A DNA stretch of 43,281 nucleotides from Caryophanales bacterium UBA6380 (GTDB lineage: Bacteria; Bacillota_I; Bacilli_A; RFN20; CAG-826): assembly GCA_002438785.1 (NCBI GenBank), contig DJQS01000014.1:1-43281 (forward strand), given 5' to 3'. The notes beneath the pieces were generated by a model that was not told the origin of the DNA, did no database searches, and saw only the letters and a program-made list of their open reading frames with translations. The position numbers and the translations under genes are program-made. Below, one piece after another: positions 16,566 to 25,271 of this stretch; positions within the stretch are counted from its first letter, which is position 1; the number at the start of each line of letters is the position of its first letter.

Positions 16566-16905
16566 TGAGTATCAGTCCATAAGCCATGTTCTGTTTTATG
16601 CAACCATTTATCTAAGTTTCCTTGCTGAGTTAGATTCAATTTCTCCTATCAACTTCCTCTACCAAAATTTGAGTTTCTCGCTTGCGGGGTTTACCTCGTT
16701 TCACTTTATTTTTTCAAATAAAATCGTCTCTGTGGCACTTTACTCTTTTAAGCCATAGGTATACCTTTAGGCCCAAAAATAGCCGTTACTAGCTCCCTAG
16801 TACCTAGGATTATTTTTTCTCCTAGCACAATCACTACTATCATCTCAGATAGTGCGAGCATGGACTTTCCTCTAGTTATAAACTAGCGATTGCATAGACT
16901 GAAAT
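16566..16905 (-). ncRNA. rnpB: RNase P RNA (Bacillus type B)
   Basis: The minus strand carries the universal P4 5' strand GAGGAAAGTCCATGCTCGCA (16876-16857). Further elements are AAAGTGCCACAGAGACGA, GTAAACCCCGCAAGCGAGAA and ACTCAAATTTTGGTAGAGGA, and the 3' P4 strand ACAGAACATGGCTTATGG. Ends are set by P1: CAGTCTATG (16901-16893) pairs with TATGGACTG (16581-16573). The layout follows B. subtilis type B RNA. It directly follows gpsB (stop at 16906), a conserved Bacillus neighbour, and probably shares its promoter. Exact ends are approximate to a few bases. Confidence 0.95.
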
Positions 16906-17256
16906 CTATTTAATTTTACTCGGATCTACTCCCATTTGATACAACTTTTTTTCATATTTGCTTATTTTTTTAAGTAAATCGAGATTATCGAGATGAACTA
17001 TATCTGGATTAGCTAAAAATTGATTATGATTTCCACTTAATTCAGCATCCTTTTTGCTTATTTCTAATCGAAGGGTTTGATTTTGCTTTTTTAATTCAAT
17101 TAACTGTGATTCTAAGCCTTTTACAACACCATCAATCATTCGGTAATCATTTAATACTTTATCAAGAAAAGAATCTACTTCATTCGCACTATACCCTTTT
17201 ACATCTTTACTAAATTCTTTATTGAGTATATCTTTGCTAGTCAATTGAAGTTTCAT
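16906..17256 (-). CDS. gpsB: DivIVA-like cell-division protein GpsB
   Basis: The 116-residue protein has the short DivIVA/GpsB N-terminal lipid-binding domain: LTSKDILNKEFSKDVKGYSA, NEVDSFLDKVLNDY, then a coiled coil (about res. 35-75) and a short C-terminal helical tail. GpsB coordinates penicillin-binding proteins at the division site. The open frame extends to 17307, but ATG 17256 follows GAGGTG closely and matches the family start. DivIVA proper is longer, and the rnpB neighbour supports GpsB. Confidence 0.88.
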   Translation of the reverse strand: MKLQLTSKDILNKEFSKDVKGYSANEVDSFLDKVLNDYRMIDGVVKGLESQLIELKKQNQTLRLEISKKDAELSGNHNQFLANPDIVHLDNLDLLKKISKYEKKLYQMGVDPSKIK

Positions 17257-17278
17257 AATACACCTCGTAACAAGAAAT

Positions 17279-17307
17279 ATTATATTTATATAATATCTTT
17301 TTTTCAA
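17279..17307 (-). promoter_or_regulatory. Promoter of gpsB-rnpB
   Basis: Minus strand TTGAAA (17307-17302), a 17-base spacer, then TATAAT (17284-17279). The predicted start is near 17272, leaving a leader of about 16 bases with GAGGTG before gpsB ATG. A near-consensus sigma-A promoter, suited to a stable RNA. Confidence 0.75.
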
Positions 17308-17321
17308 TTCATAAAATTAAG

Positions 17322-17350
17322 TTTAAGTATAAAGATAAAATAGGTATAAT
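17322..17350 (+). promoter_or_regulatory. Putative promoter of the ackA-nrnA-dnaE-polA operon
   Basis: TATAAT at 17345-17350, with a poor TTTAAG -35 at 17322-17327 (spacer 17). It lies back-to-back with the gpsB promoter, the two -35 regions being 14 bases apart. Confidence 0.45.
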
Positions 17351-17369
17351 AAAGCAAGTGAGGTTTTTT

Positions 17370-18560
17370 ATGAAAAAAGTAATGGCAGTTAATGCTGGAA
17401 GTTCTAGTTTAAAATTTAAATTATACGAAATGCCTGAAGAGATTGTTATATGTTCAGGAATTGTCGAGCGAATTGGATTTGATGATGCTATTTTTCAAAT
17501 AAAGTATAACGGGGAAAAACATCAAACAATTCAACCTGTTAAAAATCATAGTGAAGCTGTTAAACTCCTTTTAGATGCTTTGATAAATTTTAAAATAATC
17601 AAAAATTATGATGAGATAAAAGCTACTGGTCATCGTATTGTTCAAGGTGGTAGCTATTTTGCTAATAGTGCAATCATAAATAGTGATACTTTAAATAAAG
17701 TTAGAGATTTAATACCTCTTTCTCCTTTACATAATCAAGCTGAATTAATTGGAATTGAAGCATTCATGCACGTTTTGCCTAATACTCCTGGAATATGTGC
17801 TTTTGACACAGCTTTTCATCAAACTATGGAACCTGAAGATTATACTTATCCAATTCCATATGAATATAGTGAAAAATATCAAATAAGAAGATACGGTGCT
17901 CACGGCACTTCTCATAAATATTTAAGTGAAAAAGGCGAAGCTTATTGTAATAAAGGGCATGATAGAATGATTATTTGTCATTTAGGAAGTGGAGCTTCTA
18001 TTACTGCCACAAATCATGGAAAATGTGTTGCTACAAGTATGGGTCTTACTCCTTTAGGAGGAATAATGATGGGAACTCGTACTGGTGATTTAGATCCAAG
18101 CGTTTTTAATTATTGTGTAAGTAAAACAAATAAAACGAGTGAAGAAATTTATCAAGAATTTAATAAGAAAAGTGGATTAGTAGGCGTAAGTGGAATATCT
18201 AGTGATGCTAGAGATATCATTGAAGCAATTAAAAAAGGTAATCCTAGAGCAATATTAGCTAGTAAATTATGGGCTAGAAGGGTAGCAGATTTTATTGGAC
18301 AATATTATGTTAGATTAGGTGGATGTGATTTAATTATTTTTAGCGCAGGTATCGGAGAAAATAGTGCTCCTTTTAGAAAACTCGCTTTAGATAATATTAA
18401 AGAAGCTCTTAATGTTAAAATTGATGAAAATGCTAATAATGAAGCTTGCGGAGTTGAAAAAGTAATTTCCAGTAAGGATAGTGCAATAAAGGTAGTTGTT
18501 ATTCCAACTGATGAAGAAGTTATGATTGCTCGTGATGCTTATAATATGTTATTAAAATAG
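17370..18560 (+). CDS. ackA: Acetate kinase
   Basis: Acetate kinase interconverts acetyl phosphate and acetate, making ATP in fermentation. The product is 396 residues from ATG 17370 (GAGG six bases ahead; an in-frame GTG at 17358 overlaps the SD and is rejected). It starts VMAVNAGSSSLKFKLYEMP and has ATGHRIVQGG, YGAHGTSHKYLS, CHLGSGASI, GGIMMGTRTGDLDPS and FSAGIGENS, all family motifs. pta is not in the window. It heads a plus-strand series of DNA-metabolism genes. Confidence 0.97.
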   Translation: MKKVMAVNAGSSSLKFKLYEMPEEIVICSGIVERIGFDDAIFQIKYNGEKHQTIQPVKNHSEAVKLLLDALINFKIIKNYDEIKATGHRIVQGGSYFANSAIINSDTLNKVRDLIPLSPLHNQAELIGIEAFMHVLPNTPGICAFDTAFHQTMEPEDYTYPIPYEYSEKYQIRRYGAHGTSHKYLSEKGEAYCNKGHDRMIICHLGSGASITATNHGKCVATSMGLTPLGGIMMGTRTGDLDPSVFNYCVSKTNKTSEEIYQEFNKKSGLVGVSGISSDARDIIEAIKKGNPRAILASKLWARRVADFIGQYYVRLGGCDLIIFSAGIGENSAPFRKLALDNIKEALNVKIDENANNEACGVEKVISSKDSAIKVVVIPTDEEVMIARDAYNMLLK

Positions 18561-18570
18561 GTTTTTAACG

Positions 18571-19563
18571 ATGAATAAGTTTATAAAAGAAGAAGCAAAA
18601 AAATTTAAAGATAAATATGACGTATTGCTAGATAAAATAAAAGAATTCGATCGTATCGCTATTTTTCGTCATATTTCTCCTGATTTTGATTGTCTAGGTA
18701 CACAATTTGGTTTATCTACTTTCATTAAAGATAATTTTCCAAATAAAGATGTAGTTGTTCTAGGAGATAATCATGATGTATTTACTGGCAAATTATTTCC
18801 TGAAACTGACAAGATCAGTGACAGTTGGTTTAATGAACCATTTTTAGCAATTATAGTTGATGTCGGTGATAAAAAACGAATTGCTGACCCACGATTTATG
18901 AAAGCGACATTTAAAATTAAGTTAGATCATCACCCTGAAACAGATCAGATTTTCGATGTATCTATCGTCGATACATCTCTTGCAGCTGCTAGTGAACTTG
19001 TAACCAACTTCATTTTAATGCAAAAAAAATATACATTAACTATTTTAGCTGCTCAATATTTATATATCGCTTTAGTAGGTGATAGTGGTCGTTTCCAATA
19101 CTCATCTACTACAGCTCATACATTTGCAATTGCAGAAGCTCTTGTTGTAACTGGAATTAATTTGACTGATATTTATGGTAGAATGTATTCTAAAAAAATT
19201 AGCGATTTAGAAATTACTAAATTTGTTTTAAATAATTATAAAATTTCTAATAATGGGGTAGCTTATTATGTTTTAAAAAACGAAGATTTATTAAAACTTG
19301 GAATTACATGTGATCGTGGTAAAGAGAATATCAATTTATTCTCAAATTTAGATGGTGTAAATATTTGGTGTTCAATTACTGAAGATATAACTGAGCCATG
19401 TTTTAGAATTTCTATTAGAAGTAGAAATTATACTATAAACGAAGTTGCTAAAATGTTTAAAGGCGGAGGACACGCTCAAGCTGCTGGAGCTCAAATTAAG
19501 GATTTATCAGAACTTCCTACATTTATAAAAGCTTTAGATGATTTAATTGATAGTAATAAATAG
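18571..19563 (+). CDS. nrnA: DHH/DHHA1 phosphoesterase NrnA (oligoribonuclease / pAp phosphatase)
   Basis: The 330-residue protein has the DHH-subfamily metal ligands: RHISPDFDCLG (His34, Asp38, Asp40), VDVGDKKRI, and LDHHPETD; then a C-terminal DHHA1 domain with GGGHAQAAGA. NrnA degrades short RNA oligomers (nanoRNA), finishing mRNA decay started by RNase Y, and hydrolyses pAp. The glycine usual after PDGD is a Phe here (PDFD). It starts ten bases after ackA and ends three bases before dnaE, so it is co-transcribed. A c-di-AMP phosphodiesterase of the GdpP type would need membrane and GGDEF-like domains, which are absent. Confidence 0.9.
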   Translation: MNKFIKEEAKKFKDKYDVLLDKIKEFDRIAIFRHISPDFDCLGTQFGLSTFIKDNFPNKDVVVLGDNHDVFTGKLFPETDKISDSWFNEPFLAIIVDVGDKKRIADPRFMKATFKIKLDHHPETDQIFDVSIVDTSLAAASELVTNFILMQKKYTLTILAAQYLYIALVGDSGRFQYSSTTAHTFAIAEALVVTGINLTDIYGRMYSKKISDLEITKFVLNNYKISNNGVAYYVLKNEDLLKLGITCDRGKENINLFSNLDGVNIWCSITEDITEPCFRISIRSRNYTINEVAKMFKGGGHAQAAGAQIKDLSELPTFIKALDDLIDSNK

Positions 19564-19566
19564 AAT

Positions 19567-22500
19567 ATGGATTTTATTCCTCTTCACATTAATAGTGCTT
19601 ATACATTTTTAAATAGTGGAATTACATTTGATAGATTAGTAAATAAATTAAATTTAGAAAAATATAATATAGTTGGCTTATCTGATCTAAATGTTATGTA
19701 TGGATTCCCTTCTTTTTATAAAGAAAATTTAAAAAATGGGATAAAATCTATTTTTGGATTAGATATTAAAATAAATGGCGATCTATTTTCTTTATTTATA
19801 ATAAATGAAAATGGCTATCGAAATCTTTGTGAAATTTCTACGTTTTTAGAAAAAAGAAATGGAATTTGCAACGATTTTGAAGATATTAAGGACTTTCTTG
19901 GTGATTTAATTTGTGTTATTTCAACCAAATCCAGTTCTTCTTTTCTCCATGTAAATGAAGAATTATTTAATAATAAAATATTAAAATTTTCAAGTTACTT
20001 TAAATATTTTTATATTGGATTAGAAATTTACAATGCATTAGATATTTCAAAAGCAAAACTTATACGAGAGTTTGCATCATTTTATAACATTAATTGTATA
20101 GCTTTCCCAACTATTAAATATCTAAACAAAGAAGATTATTTAATCTTAGGAATACTTAATTCTATTGCTGAAGATACTGGTATAGAGACTGTTATTGATA
20201 CTATTTCAAAAGATTATTATCTAAGATCGAATGATGAAATTAAAAAATTATATGAAGTAAACGATTTAAAATTTTTAAATGAATTAGTTTCTTTGATTAA
20301 TTTTGATTTTGATATAAAGCGTGGCAAATTGTTAAATTTTACATCAAACATGGAAACAACAAGTAAAGATTTACTAAAAGCAAAAATATTAGAAGGCTTA
20401 AATAAGCATAATATCAATTTAGAAAAGTCGCCAAATTATCGAACTAGACTTAATAAAGAATTTTTGATTATCGATAAAATGGGGTTCTGTGACTATTTTT
20501 TAATTGTTCAAGATTATGTTTTATACGCTAAAAATAATAATATTCCTGTTGGACCAGGTAGAGGTAGCGCAGCTGGTAGTCTCATTGCTTTTTTATTAGA
20601 TATAACTGAGATTGATCCTTTAAAATTTGATGATTTATTATTTGAAAGATTTTTGAATCCTAATCGTAAATCTATGCCTGATATCGATATCGATTTTAGT
20701 GATGTAGAGCGAGATAAAGTCATTAATTATATTATAAATAAATATGGAAAAGAAAGAACAGCTCGAGTAATTGCATTTCAAACGATTGGTCCAAAACAAG
20801 CTTTAAGAGATATTGGCCGTGTTTTCCATTATTCTGCAAGTGATATCGATCAACTTTCAAAAGCAATTCCTAATAATTTTAATCAAAATAATTATAATCT
20901 TGATTTATGTGCACAAATGATACCATCATTTAAAAATTTAATAAAAGATCCAAAAAATAAAGAAATTTTTGATAAAGCCAAATTAATTGAAGGTTTCCCT
21001 AGGCAAAAAGGTTTACATGCTGCTGGTGTTATAATTAATGATGAATCTTTGTTTAACATTACCCCGTTATCTCCTTTAAGCGAAAATAGTTTTGTAACAC
21101 AATACGAAAAAGATTTTTTAGAATCTCAGGGATTTTTAAAAATGGATTTATTAGGTTTGACAGCATTAAGTACTATTCAGCAAACTTTGAATTATATAAA
21201 GTTTTATAAAGGAATCGATATTCGTATTTCTGATATTCCTTATGATGATCCAAAGTCTTTTGAAGTAATAAGAAACTTACAAACAATGGGAATATTCCAA
21301 TTAGATACAAGTGCTGCAAAAAAAGGCATTTCTTATGTTAAGCCAAGAGAATTTAAAGATATAGTTGACTTATTAGCACTTGATAGACCTGGTCCTATGG
21401 AACAAATACCACTTTATGCTAATAGAAAAGAAGGAAAAACAAAAATCGTTTATTTAGATAAATCTCTTATTCCAATTTTAAAAAATACATATGGCATTAT
21501 AATTTATCAAGAACAAATTATGCAAATTGCTAGGGTTTTTGCAGGGTTTTCATTTGCAGACGCCGATATTTTTCGAAGAGCAGTAAGCAAAAAAAATCGT
21601 GATGAACTTATAAAAATCAAGCAGCAATTTATTAAAGGTGCTAAAAATAATGGTCATAACGATCATGTTATAGAAAATATATTTAATTTAATATTAAAAT
21701 TTGCTAGTTATGGATTTAATAAATCACATTCTGTCGCATATAGCATAATAAGTATGCGTATGGCTTATTTAAAAACTTATTATCCATTAGAATTTTATTG
21801 TGCTATCTTAGGCTCACAATATGGTAATAATAACACTAAATTTATAAATTATATTTCTGAAATAAAAAAATTAAAAATTAAATTATCGGTTCCAAATATA
21901 AATGAGTCAGAACTTCAATTTAAAATTTATAAAGATACACTTCTATTACCTTTAATTAATATTTCTGGATTACCATCTAGATCTGCTATCTCTATCATAA
22001 ATGAGCGAAATTTACATGGCCCATTTAAGAGCTTTTTAGATTTTGTTGCACGTATGATTAATGTTGAAGACAAAATTAGTGAATTGCAACTTTTAAGTTT
22101 AATAAATGCAGGCTGCTTTGATGAATTTAATAAAAATCGATCTCAATTACGTGCCTCAGTTACCCCTGCAATGCGTTATGCATCAAATTGCATCTATCAA
22201 GAAGGAAATCTATTAGCAACATTTGGATTATCTTTTACTTACCCTAACATAATTGATAATAAAAAAGAAAATATGAAAAAGGAATTAGAAGCATTGGGGA
22301 TATCTATTGTTTATAATCCGTTTACTCATTTAAATATCCCAAAAGATATCACCATTACGCCGTTTAATGATCTGAAGAATAATAATGTTTATAATGTCAT
22401 TGGTATAATTAAAAATATAAAGATTATAACAATCAAACAAGGAAAACATTCAGGTGAACCGATGGCTTTTGTAGATATATATAATGAAAATAATGAAGAA

Positions 22501-22650
22501 TTATCATTAACTTTCTTTACAAATTATTATTCTATATATCAATCTTCCTTAAAAATTGATCAACCAATTATTTGTCATGGAAAATATGAAAATAGTTATA
22601 ATAATAGAACATCCTTTATTGTAGAAACTATGAAATTATTGGAGGAATAA
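19567..22650 (+). CDS. dnaE: DNA polymerase III alpha subunit, DnaE type
   Basis: This 1027-residue C-family polymerase is the short DnaE form that extends primers in Firmicutes beside PolC. The polymerase core is intact: GPGRGSAAGSLIAFLLDI, PDIDIDFSD (two catalytic Asp), LKMDLLGL (third Asp), KKGISYVKPR, PGPMEQIPLY, and IIYQEQIMQIARVFAGF. An OB-like domain lies near the C-terminus. The N-terminal PHP domain is degenerate: LHINSAYTFLNSG lacks the second His of HxH, and GLSDLNVMYG has Leu where the usual TDHG has His. So it has probably lost metal binding. No SD precedes the ATG, which lies three bases after the nrnA stop; coupled translation is likely. Confidence 0.96.
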   Translation: MDFIPLHINSAYTFLNSGITFDRLVNKLNLEKYNIVGLSDLNVMYGFPSFYKENLKNGIKSIFGLDIKINGDLFSLFIINENGYRNLCEISTFLEKRNGICNDFEDIKDFLGDLICVISTKSSSSFLHVNEELFNNKILKFSSYFKYFYIGLEIYNALDISKAKLIREFASFYNINCIAFPTIKYLNKEDYLILGILNSIAEDTGIETVIDTISKDYYLRSNDEIKKLYEVNDLKFLNELVSLINFDFDIKRGKLLNFTSNMETTSKDLLKAKILEGLNKHNINLEKSPNYRTRLNKEFLIIDKMGFCDYFLIVQDYVLYAKNNNIPVGPGRGSAAGSLIAFLLDITEIDPLKFDDLLFERFLNPNRKSMPDIDIDFSDVERDKVINYIINKYGKERTARVIAFQTIGPKQALRDIGRVFHYSASDIDQLSKAIPNNFNQNNYNLDLCAQMIPSFKNLIKDPKNKEIFDKAKLIEGFPRQKGLHAAGVIINDESLFNITPLSPLSENSFVTQYEKDFLESQGFLKMDLLGLTALSTIQQTLNYIKFYKGIDIRISDIPYDDPKSFEVIRNLQTMGIFQLDTSAAKKGISYVKPREFKDIVDLLALDRPGPMEQIPLYANRKEGKTKIVYLDKSLIPILKNTYGIIIYQEQIMQIARVFAGFSFADADIFRRAVSKKNRDELIKIKQQFIKGAKNNGHNDHVIENIFNLILKFASYGFNKSHSVAYSIISMRMAYLKTYYPLEFYCAILGSQYGNNNTKFINYISEIKKLKIKLSVPNINESELQFKIYKDTLLLPLINISGLPSRSAISIINERNLHGPFKSFLDFVARMINVEDKISELQLLSLINAGCFDEFNKNRSQLRASVTPAMRYASNCIYQEGNLLATFGLSFTYPNIIDNKKENMKKELEALGISIVYNPFTHLNIPKDITITPFNDLKNNNVYNVIGIIKNIKIITIKQGKHSGEPMAFVDIYNENNEELSLTFFTNYYSIYQSSLKIDQPIICHGKYENSYNNRTSFIVETMKLLEE

Positions 22651-22652
22651 AA

Positions 22653-25259
22653 ATGTCTAAAATTATTATTATTGATGGAAATTCATTACTTTTTAGATCT
22701 TACTATGCAACTTTTAATCCTGATTCTTCTAAACTTATGAGAAATCACGATGGAGTCCCAACAAATGCTCTATTTGCATTTTCAAATATGATCGCAAGTT
22801 TATTAAAAGATTTAAAAAAAGGTGATGGAATATTTGTAGCTTTTGATGCTGGTAAACATACTTTTAGACACAAGGAATTTGCTGAATATAAAGCTAATCG
22901 TCCACCATGTCCAAATGATTTATTAATTCAAATGCCAATAGTTAGAGAATTTTTAAAATCATTAAATATTAAATATTATGAAAATGAAAATATAGAGGCT
23001 GATGATATTGCTGGCAATATTGCTAAAAAAGCTGAAAACGATGGATATAATGTTGAAATCTATACCAGCGATAAGGACTATTTACAATTAATTGATGACA
23101 AAATAACAATTAAATTAATTAAGAAGGGGCTTAAGGACATAAAAGATATGACTCCCATTTCATTTATTAATGAATGGGGTTTTAATCCAATTCAAATTGT
23201 CGATTATAAAGGATTGATGGGTGATCCAAGTGATAATTTAAAAGGTATACCTAAAGTTGGCGATAAAACTGCAAAAAAATTAATTCTTGAATATGGCTCA
23301 TTAGAAAATATCATTAAAAATGCTCCTAATTTTAATTCTAAAGTTGGAGAATCAATCATTGAACATCAAAAAAATGGACTACTTTGTAAGCATCTAGCTT
23401 TTATTAAAACTGATGATGATTTGCCAATAAAAATTAGTGATATTATTTATCATGGTTTTGATTTTAATAATATAAACGATTTTTCACATAAATATGATTT
23501 AAAAACACTAGTTAATAAACTTCCTCTTACTTTAAGGCAAACTAAACACACTGATAATAAAATTAGTTTTAAAGAAATTAATAGTGATGAAATTTCTAAG
23601 TTAGAAATTCAAAATGAAATTGGTATATCTATTGACGTGGATGATGATAACTATCATAATGCAAATTTATTAGGAATAATATTAACAATTAATAATGATA
23701 ATTTTTATATTAATAATAAAGAAATTTATAATGATAATATTTTACAAGCATTAAAAAATAAAAATATATATAAGTATTGCTTTGATTTTAAAAAAATTAT
23801 GTATGTTTTAAATAAAAATAATATCGAAATTAATGGTCTTTATTTTGATTTATTACTCGCATCTTATTTATTAAATTCATCACTATCTCCTAATATAGAA
23901 AGCGTTCTTACGTATTTTGGAATTGACATTTCTTACGCAATAAATAACGACAATGCATTATTTACTAATTCTAATCCTTTATTATCAGCTATTGAGTCTT
24001 ATTATAGTTTAAATTTATCTAAAGATGTAAAAACAAAATTAATAGAAAAAGAACAATATGATTTATTAATTAATATCGAAGAGCCTTTAACTATTGTCTT
24101 AGAAAATATGGAATTTGAAGGCTTCCCTTTAGATAAAGATTATTTGGTGAAATTGGGTGAAGGTTATAAAAGCAAAATTAAACAACTTGAACAAGAAATT
24201 TATAATTTAGCTGGTGAAAATTTCAATATCTCTTCCCCTAAACAAGTTAGTTTCATTCTCTTTGAAAAATTAAAACTAACAAGTAATAAAAAAGGGTCAA
24301 CATCAATCGATTTTTTAAAGGAAATTGTCAACGAACACCCAATTATTTCAAAAATTTTAGAATATAGGAAATACACAAAATTATTAACGACATATGTGGA
24401 TGGTTTAATTCCTTTCATTCATAATGATGGAAAGGTTCACGCAACCTTTAATCAAGCTTTAACTTCGACTGGGAGACTATCAAGTAGCGAGCCTAATTTA
24501 CAAAATATCAGCGTCAGAGATGAAGAATCTAAGCAAATTCGCAAAGCTTTTCATTATAACGAGGAAAATTTAAATATTTTATCATTAGATTACTCTCAAA
24601 TTGAATTAAGAATACTTGCTCATTTATCTAACAGTCAAACACTAATAGATGTTTTTAATAACGATGAAGATATTCATGCTGCTACAGCAAGAAAAGTATT
24701 CAAGGTAAATGGTGAATTAGATTCTTCTTTAAGACGAAAAGCTAAAGCAGTAAATTTTGGAATAATATATGGCATTAGTGATTGGGGCTTAAGCGAACAA
24801 TTGGATATTCCTATAAAAGAATCTAAAGAAATTATAAGTAGTTTTTATAATGAATTTCCAGAAATTAAGTCCTATTTAAATGGTCTAGTTGAAAGTGCTA
24901 AAGAAAAGGGATATGCAACAACAATGTTTAATAGACGTCGATATTTACCAGAATTAAATAGCTCTGAGTTTCAAAAAAGAGAATTTGCCAAAAGAGCAGC
25001 AATGAATGCTCCTATTCAAGGTAGTGCTGCTGATTTAATCAAAATTGCAATGATTAATGTCTCTAAAGTTTTAAAAGAAAATAACTTAAAAGCTAAAATT
25101 ATCAATCAGATACATGATGAAATTATTTTAAAAGTTGAAGATAATGAAAAAGATATTGTATATAAATTAGTTAAGGATGCAATGGAGAATTGTGTTAAAC
25201 TAAAAGTTAAATTAAAGGTTGATGGTGGTTATGGAAAAACATGGTTTGATGCTAAATAA
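22653..25259 (+). CDS. polA: DNA polymerase I
   Basis: The 868-residue A-family polymerase fills gaps and removes primers. The 5' nuclease domain is intact: IIIDGNSLLFRSYYA, FVAFDAGKHTFRH, EADDIAGNIA, YTSDKDYLQL, GDPSDNLKGIPKVG. The middle 3'-5' exonuclease-like domain is degenerate (the DxE motif reads DVDDDN), so proofreading is probably absent, as in Bacillus. The polymerase domain has motif A LSLDYSQIELR, motif B RRKAKAVNFGIIYGIS and motif C NQIHDEI. GGAGG lies inside the dnaE stop region seven bases before ATG. Next comes mutM::coaE, keeping the Bacillus polA-mutM-coaE order. Confidence 0.97.
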   Translation: MSKIIIIDGNSLLFRSYYATFNPDSSKLMRNHDGVPTNALFAFSNMIASLLKDLKKGDGIFVAFDAGKHTFRHKEFAEYKANRPPCPNDLLIQMPIVREFLKSLNIKYYENENIEADDIAGNIAKKAENDGYNVEIYTSDKDYLQLIDDKITIKLIKKGLKDIKDMTPISFINEWGFNPIQIVDYKGLMGDPSDNLKGIPKVGDKTAKKLILEYGSLENIIKNAPNFNSKVGESIIEHQKNGLLCKHLAFIKTDDDLPIKISDIIYHGFDFNNINDFSHKYDLKTLVNKLPLTLRQTKHTDNKISFKEINSDEISKLEIQNEIGISIDVDDDNYHNANLLGIILTINNDNFYINNKEIYNDNILQALKNKNIYKYCFDFKKIMYVLNKNNIEINGLYFDLLLASYLLNSSLSPNIESVLTYFGIDISYAINNDNALFTNSNPLLSAIESYYSLNLSKDVKTKLIEKEQYDLLINIEEPLTIVLENMEFEGFPLDKDYLVKLGEGYKSKIKQLEQEIYNLAGENFNISSPKQVSFILFEKLKLTSNKKGSTSIDFLKEIVNEHPIISKILEYRKYTKLLTTYVDGLIPFIHNDGKVHATFNQALTSTGRLSSSEPNLQNISVRDEESKQIRKAFHYNEENLNILSLDYSQIELRILAHLSNSQTLIDVFNNDEDIHAATARKVFKVNGELDSSLRRKAKAVNFGIIYGISDWGLSEQLDIPIKESKEIISSFYNEFPEIKSYLNGLVESAKEKGYATTMFNRRRYLPELNSSEFQKREFAKRAAMNAPIQGSAADLIKIAMINVSKVLKENNLKAKIINQIHDEIILKVEDNEKDIVYKLVKDAMENCVKLKVKLKVDGGYGKTWFDAK

Positions 25260-25271
25260 GGAGGTTATGTT

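Noticed and set aside
16549..16587. Longer pgsA start at 16587
   Set aside because: It lies inside the conserved 3' part of RNase P RNA; ATG 16551 has an SD and the family N-terminus.
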